DNA from: CALFVT01 sp964513675
Lineage (GTDB): Bacteria > Pseudomonadota > Alphaproteobacteria > Caulobacterales > Maricaulaceae
Length of the DNA stretch: 29,822 bases
NCBI GenBank assembly: GCA_964513675.1
Contig: CAZEOD010000030.1
Location: 1-29,822 of the forward strand
Direction: 5' to 3'
Shown: positions 1-8,056 of the stretch, piece by piece
Layout: the number at the start of each line of letters is the position of its first letter
Numbering within the stretch: the stretch's first letter is position 1
The notes under the pieces: model-generated
Database searches by the model: none
The model's input: the letters and a program-made list of their open reading frames with translations, nothing else
What the model was told of the DNA's origin: nothing
Position numbers and translations under genes: made by a program

Positions 1-1137
1 CGCGCCGTGCTTAATGACCCCGCCATATTCCTGCGCGGTTCCCGGTAAAAAGCCCGGCACATCAACAAGGCTGAGCAGCGGAATATTAAAGGCATCGCAA
101 AAGCGCACAAAACGCGCGGCCTTACGCGAGGCATCGCTATCAAGACAGCCCGCCAGCACCATGGGTTGATTGGCAACCACGCCGACCGTTTGCCCTTCAA
201 GGCGGATAAAACAGGTCACGATATTTTTGGCAAAATCCTTTTGAATTTCGAACATATCGCCTTCATCAGCCAGTTTGGCGATCAGCTCTTTTATATCATA
301 AGGCAAATTCGGATTTTCCGGCACAAGCGTATCGAGGCTCTCGTCAAGGCGGTCATGATCGTCAAAAAATGGCCGCTGCGGCAGGCCGCTACGGTTGGAA
401 AGCGGCAGAAAATCAAATAAGCGGCGGATTTCCGCCAAAGCTTCCATATCATTATCAAAGGCACCGTCCGCCACAGAGGATTTACTGGTGTGAGTCGCCG
501 CCCCGCCCAGCTCCTCTGCGGTCACAACTTCATTTGTCACCGTTTTCAAAACATCTGGCCCCGTGAGGAACATATAAGAGCTATCGCGCACCATGAAGAT
601 AAAATCGGTCAGCGCCGGCGAATACACCGCCCCGCCCGCGCTCGGCCCCATAATCACGCTGATTTGCGGCACGACGCCGCTGGCTTTGATATTATTTTGA
701 AACACATCCGTATAGCCCGCTAGGGAGCTAACGCCTTCTTGGATGCGCGCCCCGCCGCTATCATTCAGGCCAATAATCGGCGCGCCGTGCTTCATCGCCA
801 TCTCTTGGATTTTGCAAATTTTACGGGCATGAGTTTCCGATAGCGAGCCGCCAAAAACGGTAAAGTCCTGCGCGAAAACAAAGGTCTTTCGTCCATTAAT
901 CGTGCCCCATCCTGTGACAACGCCGTCGCCGGGAATATGGTTTTTATCCATGCCAAAATCGACGGCGCGGTGTTTGACGAACATATCAAATTCTTCAAAA
1001 GAGCCGGGATCGAGTAAAAGCTCAAGCCGCTCGCGCGCCGTCAGCTTGCCTTTGCTATGCTGATTATCAATGCGCCGCTGCCCGCCGCCCAATCGCGCTT
1101 TGGCGCGGCGATCTTGGAGTTGATCTATTACCGTCAT
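1..1137 (-). CDS. pccB: Propionyl-CoA (acyl-CoA) carboxylase beta chain, 3' end cut by window
   Basis: The minus strand reads without a stop from an ATG at 1137 to the window edge, giving the first 379 residues of a family normally about 510 long. The protein is the biotin-dependent carboxyltransferase half of propionyl-CoA carboxylase, which makes methylmalonyl-CoA in the cytosol. Visible family signatures are TARERLELLLDPGSFEE near the N-terminus, FGGSLSETHARKICKI, GLNDSGGARIQEGV (first oxyanion-hole region), IMGPSAGGAVYSPAL, and VDVPGFLPGTAQEYGGVIKHGA at the cut end. The start follows AAGGG in good spacing. Related acyl-CoA carboxylases (methylcrotonyl, acetyl) are possible, but the PccB pattern fits best. 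The alpha chain and biotin subunit are not in the window. The upstream neighbour on the same strand is the cytochrome b561 gene, 84 bases away. Confidence 0.93.
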   Translation of the reverse strand, partial: MTVIDQLQDRRAKARLGGGQRRIDNQHSKGKLTARERLELLLDPGSFEEFDMFVKHRAVDFGMDKNHIPGDGVVTGWGTINGRKTFVFAQDFTVFGGSLSETHARKICKIQEMAMKHGAPIIGLNDSGGARIQEGVSSLAGYTDVFQNNIKASGVVPQISVIMGPSAGGAVYSPALTDFIFMVRDSSYMFLTGPDVLKTVTNEVVTAEELGGAATHTSKSSVADGAFDNDMEALAEIRRLFDFLPLSNRSGLPQRPFFDDHDRLDESLDTLVPENPNLPYDIKELIAKLADEGDMFEIQKDFAKNIVTCFIRLEGQTVGVVANQPMVLAGCLDSDASRKAARFVRFCDAFNIPLLSLVDVPGFLPGTAQEYGGVIKHGA

Positions 1138-1221
1138 ATGTCAGCCCTTTTTATATGGCTTTTCTTAAAAAATAAGGACTTAAAAGTCACTCTATATCTC
1201 ATCTGTTATATGATGAATCGA

Positions 1222-1791
1222 TTATTTTCTGCGGCTGAGCCGCGGCACCATCCGTATTAAAATATCGTCTTTATCTTTGAAATGATGCTTCAGCGCCGCA
1301 GCGACATGGAGCAAAAGCAAGAGAAATACAAGAATCGACAGAATTTCATGGGCCTGTTTAAGTGTCTCCTCCAGCTTTTCCGATTGCGGAATACCGGGAA
1401 TATGCGGCCAAGGCACAAATTTGAATAATGTCGTCTTTAGCCCAAATGTTGACGCCGAGACCATGGCCCAGCCCGAGAGAGGAATACCGATCATAAGGGC
1501 GTAAAATGCTTTATGAGATAGCCCCGCAATACGGCGCTCCCATGGCGTCATGCTATCTGGCAAGGCCGGCGGTTTATGGCCAAGCCGCCAGATAAGCCGC
1601 AATACAGATAGAAGCAAAATCATAATACCAAAGGATTTGTGATATTGATAAAGCTCGAATTTAAGGCTGCTTGGGTCAATCATATGCATGATTTTGCCGC
1701 CGGCTAATTGCCCAATGATTAAAATAGCGATTATCCAATGTAGCCATATGGCAACACGCGAATATCGGGCCGTCTTAATGGATTGTGTCAT
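1222..1791 (-). CDS. Cytochrome b561 family membrane protein
   Basis: A 189-residue integral membrane protein of the prokaryotic cytochrome b561 (YceJ/CybB) type, expected to bind two b haems and move electrons in the inner membrane. Four hydrophobic segments are visible (about 14-32, 52-70, 95-112 and 148-165). Candidate haem ligands are H18 in WLHW, H51 in YHKS, the histidine in QAHEIL and the histidine in LLLHVAAALKHHF. The family's SGW turn is present after the third helix. A GAGGGGG ribosome-binding site lies 5 bases before the ATG at 1791. The electron donor and acceptor cannot be told from sequence; superoxide:quinone reductase activity is known for E. coli CybB but is not shown here. 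Confidence 0.88.
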   Translation of the reverse strand: MTQSIKTARYSRVAIWLHWIIAILIIGQLAGGKIMHMIDPSSLKFELYQYHKSFGIMILLLSVLRLIWRLGHKPPALPDSMTPWERRIAGLSHKAFYALMIGIPLSGWAMVSASTFGLKTTLFKFVPWPHIPGIPQSEKLEETLKQAHEILSILVFLLLLLHVAAALKHHFKDKDDILIRMVPRLSRRK

Positions 1792-1878
1792 ATTAACCCC
1801 CTCATTTTAGCGCCCCTGCGAAATTTCTCTGTCTGCACGTTAGCCTAACTCAAAGCAGCATTAAAGCCGAATAATAAA

Positions 1879-1905
1879 GCGCGTTAAAGGCGCGTTAAAT
1901 GCGCG
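1879..1905. promoter_or_regulatory. Tandem GCGCGTTAAA repeat holding a TTAA-N7-TTAA (CtrA-type) site upstream of ccmE
   Basis: GCGCGTTAAA occurs at 1879-1888 and again at 1890-1899, followed by a partial copy GCGCG at 1901-1905, an 11-base period. The repeat places TTAA at 1884-1887 and 1895-1898 with exactly seven bases between them. This matches the TTAA-N7-TTAA core recognised by the alphaproteobacterial response regulator CtrA. It lies about 70 bases before the ccmE start and about 90 bases before the divergent cytochrome b561 start. Function is inferred from the motif and position only. Confidence 0.35.
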
Positions 1906-1968
1906 ACATATTGCACGAGGCGTTGATTTAACTTGTCACGCTGCGCTGCGCCGCTTAATGGCCTATTT

Positions 1969-2439
1969 ATGACGCAGCCTTCGATCAATATTCGTAAAAC
2001 TCGCCAAAATCGCCGCCTTGCATTAATTGGGATTATTGGCGCCGCTTTGGCTCTGACTGTTTTCTTAGTGGCAATGGCGCTGCGCGAACAAATTGTATTT
2101 TTCAAAACGCCAACCGATATTGTCACCGAGGGACTTGCGCCGAATGAGCGCGTCCGCATTGGCGGCCTCGTAAAAGACGGCTCGGTTATCCGCGAAGGGC
2201 AGACAATTAATTTCGTTGTCACCGATACGGCGAATGATCTGCCTGTAAGCTATACGGGCATTATCCCTGATTTATTCCGCGAGGGTCAAGGCGTTGTCGC
2301 CGAAGGCACGGTCAATGCCGCAGGTCTTTTTACCGCCGATACAGTGCTTGCCAAACATGATGAGAATTATATCCCCAAAGAAGTCTCCGAAGCGCTAAAA
2401 CAACAAGGCGTTTGGCAAGGTGAGACCCCCGAAGGATGA
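1969..2439 (+). CDS. ccmE: Cytochrome c maturation haem chaperone CcmE
   Basis: CcmE (CycJ) is a periplasmic, membrane-anchored chaperone that binds haem covalently and hands it to CcmF/CcmH for attachment to apocytochrome c. The 156-residue protein has a basic N-terminus (RKTRQNRR), one membrane anchor at about 17-38, and the OB-fold domain. The haem-binding signature LAKHDENY gives the covalent histidine H130 and the axial tyrosine Y134. The ATG at 1969 was chosen over an in-frame TTG at 1933 because it gives the usual family length and N-terminus. Its stop overlaps the ccmF start in ATGA at 2436-2439, so the two are probably translationally coupled. ccmI, which often comes first in such clusters, is absent upstream. 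Confidence 0.95.
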   Translation: MTQPSINIRKTRQNRRLALIGIIGAALALTVFLVAMALREQIVFFKTPTDIVTEGLAPNERVRIGGLVKDGSVIREGQTINFVVTDTANDLPVSYTGIIPDLFREGQGVVAEGTVNAAGLFTADTVLAKHDENYIPKEVSEALKQQGVWQGETPEG

Positions 2440-4430
2440 TCCCAGAGCTTGGACATGCCCTGCTGATTGCGGCGGCCTTAACGGCGCTGATTTGCTTTGC
2501 CCTGCCCCTTCTCGGATGGCGCCTCGCCGATAGGCGCTTAATGCGCAGCGCGGGGCCATTATCGCTCCTGCAAATGTTTTTCGTGACCGGAAGTTTTGCC
2601 GCACTTATTGCCAGTTATGTTCAATCTGATTTCTCGGTTCTGAATGTTTGGCAAAACTCCCATACAGATCAACCCTTGCTCTATAAGTACACATCAACAT
2701 GGGGAAACCATGAAGGCTCTATGCTGTTATGGGTCTGGATTTTGTCACTATTTGGCGGTGGCCTCGCGTTATTTGGAACGCGCTTGCCGCGTGATTTACG
2801 AACCGTCTCGCTCTCCATACAAAGCCTGATGACCATGGTGTTCAGCCTGTTTGTTTTGCTGACCTCTAATCCCTTTACGCGGCTTTTTCCGATCCCGCAG
2901 CAAGGCCGCGACTTAAATCCGATTTTGCAAGATATTGGACTCGCGATCCACCCGCCGCTTTTATATGTCGGCTATGTTGGCTTTTCCATGACCTTCACCT
3001 TTGCCGCCGCCGCGCTATTACTTGGCCGCGTTGACCAAGCTTGGGCGCGCTGGGTTCGGCCTTGGACATTGCTCGCATGGATATTCCTAACCCTCGGCAT
3101 CGCTATGGGCTCTTACTGGGCTTATTATGAACTGGGCTGGGGCGGCTGGTGGTTTTGGGATCCCGTAGAGAACGCCTCCTTGCTGCCGTGGCTTTCAGGG
3201 ACAGCCTTACTCCATTCTGCGATTGTATCAGAGAAACGCGGCGGGCTTCGGATTTGGACGCTATTACTGGCGATCTTAACATTTGGCCTCAGCCTGCTTG
3301 GCACCTTCCTTGTGCGCTCTGGCGTCATTACATCCGTGCATAGTTTTGCTACGGATCCGCAGCGCGGGCTTGTGATCCTCGGTATTCTCGCCTTTTTTAT
3401 TGGGACAAGCTTAAGCCTTTTCGCCTTGCGCGCGCCCAAGCTAAAAGCGGGACGATTATTCGACCCCATCAGCCGTGAAGGCGCGCTTGTGTTTAATAAT
3501 ATTTTCCTGTGCGCATCTTGCGGGACTGTATTATTCGGCACGCTCTATCCTGTTTTTCACGAAACTTTTACGGGGCAGAAAATCTCTGTTGGCCCCCCGT
3601 TTTTCAACCTTACTATGGTGCCGCTATTTATTATTCTTTGCCTCGCCCTGCCCTTTGGGCCGTTCATGCGCTGGAAGAAAGCGGATGGCCGCGCGCTGTT
3701 TCAGCGCCTCGCTGTTATCGCCGGCATAGCGCTACTGATTGGATTTGCGGTTTACCTCATAAGCGCAGAAAGACCGCGCCTCGCGCCTCTCGGCATCGCT
3801 TTAAGTTTATGGCTTATTTTAGGCTCTATCTATGAGCCGCTCTCCCGCGCGAAGATTTTCCGAGTTTCTGCCGCGGAGACTATGCGCCGCCTTACGCGCC
3901 TCACCCGCGCGAGTTGGGGCATGGTCATGGGCCATATCGGTCTCGGTGTCACGGTGCTGGGTATTGTCGCTGTCACAGGCTGGGAGACAGAAGACGCGGC
4001 CCTTATGCGTGTTGGTGACCAAATAACAGCCCAAGGCTATGTTTTGCAATTTGAGGCCATAGATAATGTTAAGGGACCAAATTATATCGAAGATAAAGGT
4101 CTGTTTACGCTGCTTAAAGACGGCGAGCTTGTCACTCGTTTTGACCCGTCCAAACGGTTTTATGAAGCGCGGCAAATGCCAACAACAGAGGCGAGCCTTT
4201 ATACGCAAGGGCCGACGCAGCTTTATCTCTCGCTCGGAGAGGTCCGTGATAACGGCGAGATTGTTGTTCGCTTTTACCAAAAACCGTTCATCTTGCTCAT
4301 CTGGTTCGGAGCCATAATTATGGCTTTGGGTGGTGTTTTATCATTTTCAGATCGGGCATTATGGGCGCGTAAGAAAAAGAGCCAAACTGCAAAATCTGAT
4401 GCTAAACCACAGCGTAAAGCCAAGACATGA
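2436..4430 (+). CDS. ccmF: Cytochrome c haem lyase subunit CcmF
   Basis: CcmF (CycK) is a 664-residue, multi-spanning inner-membrane protein that, with CcmH, ligates haem to the CXXCH motif of apocytochromes c. The tryptophan-rich WWD motif GWGGWWFWDPVENASLLPWL is at about 234-253. Family histidines are visible in IHPPLLYVGY (H172), LLHSAIV (H260) and SVHSFATDP. The large soluble region before the final transmembrane helix (about 510-630) is present, and the C-terminus is lysine-rich. The start codon overlaps the ccmE stop and the stop overlaps the ccmH start, both in ATGA. Length is normal and no frame disruption is seen. Confidence 0.97.
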   Translation: MIPELGHALLIAAALTALICFALPLLGWRLADRRLMRSAGPLSLLQMFFVTGSFAALIASYVQSDFSVLNVWQNSHTDQPLLYKYTSTWGNHEGSMLLWVWILSLFGGGLALFGTRLPRDLRTVSLSIQSLMTMVFSLFVLLTSNPFTRLFPIPQQGRDLNPILQDIGLAIHPPLLYVGYVGFSMTFTFAAAALLLGRVDQAWARWVRPWTLLAWIFLTLGIAMGSYWAYYELGWGGWWFWDPVENASLLPWLSGTALLHSAIVSEKRGGLRIWTLLLAILTFGLSLLGTFLVRSGVITSVHSFATDPQRGLVILGILAFFIGTSLSLFALRAPKLKAGRLFDPISREGALVFNNIFLCASCGTVLFGTLYPVFHETFTGQKISVGPPFFNLTMVPLFIILCLALPFGPFMRWKKADGRALFQRLAVIAGIALLIGFAVYLISAERPRLAPLGIALSLWLILGSIYEPLSRAKIFRVSAAETMRRLTRLTRASWGMVMGHIGLGVTVLGIVAVTGWETEDAALMRVGDQITAQGYVLQFEAIDNVKGPNYIEDKGLFTLLKDGELVTRFDPSKRFYEARQMPTTEASLYTQGPTQLYLSLGEVRDNGEIVVRFYQKPFILLIWFGAIIMALGGVLSFSDRALWARKKKSQTAKSDAKPQRKAKT

Positions 4431-4915
4431 CGCGCAGTTTTGCCCGCATAATCCTTACGGCCTGCGCCGCCGCAATATTGCATCACAGTGCAGCCGCCGT
4501 TCCGCCCGATGAGCAGCTCAAAGATGCTGCGCTTGAAGCGAAAGCGCGAGAGATCAGTAAAGAGTTGCGCTGCCTCGTCTGCCAAAATCAATCCATTGAT
4601 GATTCGGATGCTGAGCTTGCGAAAGACCTCCGCCGCGTTGTACGCGAACGCCTTAGCGCCGGTGATGATGAGGCGGCAATCAAAGACTTCGTTGTTGAGC
4701 GCTATGGTGAGTTTGTGCTTTTAAAGCCAAGGCTAACTGCGCAAACGGCGATTTTATGGGGCAGTCCGCTTTTGCTCGTTCTTCTCGGCATTGGCTTTGC
4801 CGGCTATACGCTCCGGCGTCAGCCCGATCACGGTATTGAGGCCGAAACTAATAATATCGGCTTGCCGCTTTCCGAGGATGCAAAGACGGTTTTGGACAGC
4901 CTCCGCCGCGATTAA
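4427..4915 (+). CDS. ccmH: Cytochrome c maturation thiol oxidoreductase CcmH (CycL)
   Basis: CcmH reduces apocytochrome c cysteines and works with CcmF at the periplasmic face of the membrane. The 162-residue protein has a signal sequence (about 1-24), the hallmark RCLVCQNQSI motif with redox cysteines C49 and C52, a three-helix domain ending ERYGEFVLLKPR, and a transmembrane anchor at about 107-128. It matches the short CcmH/CycL form without the fused TPR (CcmI) domain found in some gammaproteobacteria. It overlaps ccmF by 4 bases. No thioredoxin-like CcmG lies between ccmF and ccmH, so that function must be encoded elsewhere. A bidirectional terminator follows. Confidence 0.96.
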   Translation: MTRSFARIILTACAAAILHHSAAAVPPDEQLKDAALEAKAREISKELRCLVCQNQSIDDSDAELAKDLRRVVRERLSAGDDEAAIKDFVVERYGEFVLLKPRLTAQTAILWGSPLLLVLLGIGFAGYTLRRQPDHGIEAETNNIGLPLSEDAKTVLDSLRRD

Positions 4916-4961
4916 AAAGCCCGCGATGATATGGCGCCGCAAAACCCGCTTCAACAGCCAT

Positions 4962-4990
4962 AAAAAAAGCCGCTCTATAGCGGCTTTTAT
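4962..4990. terminator. Bidirectional intrinsic terminator between ccmH and the TonB receptor
   Basis: AAAAGCCGCT (4965-4974) pairs perfectly with AGCGGCTTTT (4979-4988) around a four-base CTAT loop. An A-run on the left and a T-run on the right let it end transcription of ccmH on the plus strand and of the converging receptor gene on the minus strand. Confidence 0.85.
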
Positions 4991-5019
4991 AGATCATTTA
5001 TCGCGTTTTATAGCGGTTA

Positions 5020-7752
5020 CTACCTGCCGAAATTATAACGAAGGGAGACGCCATATGTGCGCGGCTCATTTGGATAGGTGTTGACAGTTCCGGCCTGAAT
5101 GACGCCCGGGAACGCACTTGTAAAGGAGCGGTCATCTGTGATGTTACGCGCCCAGAAACGAATACCAACGCCATTATCTAGGTTAAAGCCAAGCGCACCA
5201 TTGAGGATATTCGTTGAGCGGTTAACGCCTGGAATATTATCAACAACTTGGACATCATCTTCATATTGATAATCACCGCGCAAGAAAGCTTTAACGCCAT
5301 TGCCAAAATCATATTTAAATGTTGCAGATGTCGAAAGCGAGACTTGGTTAATCCCTGACGGACGTTCACCCGACAAATCACCAATTCCGTCAGCAACACC
5401 ATCGGCCAAATCAACCTCACCGCCAGTTACAACCGGGGCACCTTGAAAATCATCAAATACAGGGTCTTGGATCACGCCGGCAGCTGTAACGGTCAGCCAT
5501 TCAGCCACATCAAATGTCCCATCAAATTCGATCCCTTGGGTGGATTGCTCTCCCGCATTGGATAGAACAAAGCCTGTGCCTTGGAAAATTGTCGATTGGA
5601 AATTCTCAACTGTTTGGTCAAACACAGCAATATTAAGCGCGCCGCGCTCAAATCGTGATTTCAGTCCGATTTCAAAGACTTCAATATCTTCTGGCGCCGC
5701 AAAACGTGTTCCGAAATTACGCCCGTTCGGGAAGGCCACATTATTCGGATCTGGCAAGGAGAAGTTATTTGGCAATAGACCCGCAGCCTGAAGAGCCGCC
5801 CCATCCGCAAGGAAAGGCCGCGAATCGCGCGTTAAGTTAAAGGATGACGCCTTGAAACCTGTCGCATAGCTACCATAAACATTGAAATTATCATTCACTT
5901 CATAGGCACCGCGCACCGTATAAGTAAACTGGTCGTCGCGTGTCCGGCCATCTTCAACACTATTCGGGAAGGGTAAAAATTGCGGCTGGAACTGAAATGC
6001 CGTTAGGCCAACCAGTGGGTTTTGCGCAGGATCAGTCAGATCAAGTGCGGCTACACCCGCAGCAACTTGTGCCTGAAAACCTGGAAAGACAACAGAGCCG
6101 GGCGCCGTATTACCCATTGTATCGATAAAGCAAGCCGGAGCGCCCAAGACAGCTCCGACATTCGCAGGGCTAAACGGTAAAGGGCCAAGACCACATGAGG
6201 CTGCAACAGCCGGGAAGTTAGCCGACAAACCGCCAACGGTTAGAACGGTTGCGCCGTCAGCCCCTAAGAGGTCCAAATTACTAAATTCATCCCCATTGAC
6301 GGTACTAACGGTGACATCTTTTGCATCATTCGTGTAATTTCCGCCGAGCGTGATTGTGAAACGGTCAGTTACGTCAAAATCAACAGTCCCAAAGATTGAA
6401 TAAGATTCATTGTCCTGGGTGAAAGTTTCATTAATCAGAACATCATCACCAAAGAACGTCCCCGGTGCAAATCCTAACGCCTGCTCAACGCCTATTAATG
6501 GCGATGCTGATGGATCGGCAATACTTGCACCGCCAGACCCTAAAGCATCGAGGAAGGGCCGCGCATCTACGCCGAAATCAATTCCTGATGTTAGATCAAT
6601 TGTTTCATCAAAATATGTTGCGCCAAGCTGCCAATTTAACCGGCTATCATAATTAGACGTGAGGCGAACTTCTTGTGTGAACGTATTAATGTCGGCCGCT
6701 TGGAAAACATTTTCCAAAATCTCAAGCGATGTAAAATCACTATCGCTATCAAAACTAGAATCATTGCTTCGATATGCTGATATTGAAGTTAACGTCAGGT
6801 TTTCATTAATATCCCAATCAAATTGCGCAGAAATCCCTTCATCCGTAATATTATTCGGGTTGCCGGCGTTGAGTGATGTTTCTTGGCTAAATGGATTTGG
6901 GTTTGTCCCAAGCCCCTGCCCAAGCTCAACACTTGCCAAATTTCCGCCCAAGGCTTGCACAATTCCGGTTACAGGGCCAACAACGGCTGTCGTTGTTCCG
7001 CAGCAATTTTCATCAATTTCGCTACGATCTGCGATCAGGCGGAGTTTAAAATTATCCGCTGGCTCCCATAAAAGCTGTCCGCGAAGGTTAAAGCGGTCGC
7101 GGTCATTAAAATCGCCGCCTGTTGTTCCGGTTCTTGGCTGAAAAATACCGTCGCGTTGTTGGAAACCACCGCCGAGGCTAACCGCGACTGTGTCAGAGAG
7201 TGCACCGGTAATATAGCCACGGCCAAAGGCCGCGTTAAAATTACCATAGCCACCTTCGATATAACCCTCAGTTTCAAATTTCGGCGCATCAGTTACAATG
7301 CTAACAACACCAACAGAGGCGTTTTTACCAAAAAGAGTGGTTTGCGGCCCCGCAAGAACCTCAATACGCTCAAGCGCAGGAAGGTCAGCGATTTGCGCGC
7401 CGGCACGTGAGCGGTAAACACCGTCAATAAACAAACCAACCGCAGGCTCAATCCCGAGGTTATTACCGCCATTACCAAAGCCGCGAATAGTTAATGTCGT
7501 ATTCGCAGTGTTTTGAAGCTGGGACACTCTGAATGTTGGGACAATGCTTTGTAGGGATAGGATATCCAAAATCTGCGCTTGTTCAATCACTTCAGCGCCC
7601 GTGACACTCACCGAAATCGGTGTATCTTGAAGCGTTGTTTCACGCTTAGTCGCTGTGACGATGATTTCGTCTTCGATTTGCGCCATAGCCGGCGCAGCAA
7701 AAAGCGTAGACGCACCAAAAGCAACGCCGAGCAATAAAGAGTGTTTGTTCAT
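5020..7752 (-). CDS. TonB-dependent outer-membrane receptor
   Basis: A 910-residue outer-membrane importer of the TonB-dependent family. A signal peptide ends near AMAQ (residue 25), followed by a TonB box (DEIIVTA, about 28-34). The plug domain spans about 45-157, with TLTIRGFG, VGLFIDGVYRSR and LERIEVLAGPQTTLFGKNASVGVVSI. The rest is a 22-strand type barrel ending in LRYNFGR. The ATG at 7752 is preferred over an in-frame ATG 15 bases upstream because GAGGA sits just before it. An adjacent cysteine pair (C250, C251) lies in an extracellular-loop-like stretch rich in G, N and T. The substrate is unknown: no siderophore synthesis, sigma/anti-sigma pair or sugar gene adjoins it. It resembles the receptors that are numerous in Sphingomonadales and Caulobacterales-like bacteria. 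Confidence 0.95.
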   Translation of the reverse strand: MNKHSLLLGVAFGASTLFAAPAMAQIEDEIIVTATKRETTLQDTPISVSVTGAEVIEQAQILDILSLQSIVPTFRVSQLQNTANTTLTIRGFGNGGNNLGIEPAVGLFIDGVYRSRAGAQIADLPALERIEVLAGPQTTLFGKNASVGVVSIVTDAPKFETEGYIEGGYGNFNAAFGRGYITGALSDTVAVSLGGGFQQRDGIFQPRTGTTGGDFNDRDRFNLRGQLLWEPADNFKLRLIADRSEIDENCCGTTTAVVGPVTGIVQALGGNLASVELGQGLGTNPNPFSQETSLNAGNPNNITDEGISAQFDWDINENLTLTSISAYRSNDSSFDSDSDFTSLEILENVFQAADINTFTQEVRLTSNYDSRLNWQLGATYFDETIDLTSGIDFGVDARPFLDALGSGGASIADPSASPLIGVEQALGFAPGTFFGDDVLINETFTQDNESYSIFGTVDFDVTDRFTITLGGNYTNDAKDVTVSTVNGDEFSNLDLLGADGATVLTVGGLSANFPAVAASCGLGPLPFSPANVGAVLGAPACFIDTMGNTAPGSVVFPGFQAQVAAGVAALDLTDPAQNPLVGLTAFQFQPQFLPFPNSVEDGRTRDDQFTYTVRGAYEVNDNFNVYGSYATGFKASSFNLTRDSRPFLADGAALQAAGLLPNNFSLPDPNNVAFPNGRNFGTRFAAPEDIEVFEIGLKSRFERGALNIAVFDQTVENFQSTIFQGTGFVLSNAGEQSTQGIEFDGTFDVAEWLTVTAAGVIQDPVFDDFQGAPVVTGGEVDLADGVADGIGDLSGERPSGINQVSLSTSATFKYDFGNGVKAFLRGDYQYEDDVQVVDNIPGVNRSTNILNGALGFNLDNGVGIRFWARNITDDRSFTSAFPGVIQAGTVNTYPNEPRTYGVSLRYNFGR

Positions 7753-7922
7753 AGGTCCTCGTTTCATGATTAGTAATTCCCCGAATATGTCTTAATAACG
7801 CCCATATTTTTGAGCCGCAAAGATAGGTAAGTTTCTTGTGTTTTTATTTTTATATCTTACTCGTAACGTGAACGCGCAGAGATTTCAAGCGAGCCCTATG
7901 CAATTTTTTGCCTATGTGGCAA

Positions 7923-7985
7923 TCATGGCACAATAGCCATAGATTTATCAATCATATGCGCCAATTTAGCTGCGGCCCCCTTCAA
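7923..7985 (-). CDS. Possible 20-residue leader peptide upstream of the TonB receptor
   Basis: On the minus strand a near-perfect Shine-Dalgarno sequence AAAGGAGG (8000-7993) is followed, after 7 bases, by a TTG that opens a 20-codon frame ending in TGA at 7925-7923 (peptide begins MKGAAAKLAHM and ends MAIVP). It lies about 170 bases before the receptor start, within the 304-base gap between the receptor and the rluD-like gene. The ribosome-binding site is the main support. No run of regulatory codons (histidine, tryptophan and so on) and no obvious attenuator hairpin is seen. It may be a small protein, a leader, or chance. Nothing else in this gap is recognised. Confidence 0.3.
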   Translation of the reverse strand: MKGAAAKLAHMIDKSMAIVP

Positions 7986-8056
7986 TTTGGCGCCTCCTTT
8001 GTGGCTGCCCTAAAAATAGATTGCATAAAGCGTGAGTTTAGGCCAATTCCCGCGCT

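Noticed and set aside
3125..3541. 138-codon minus-strand open frame inside ccmF
   Set aside because: It is antisense to the conserved WWD region of ccmF, with no ribosome-binding site or recognisable protein.
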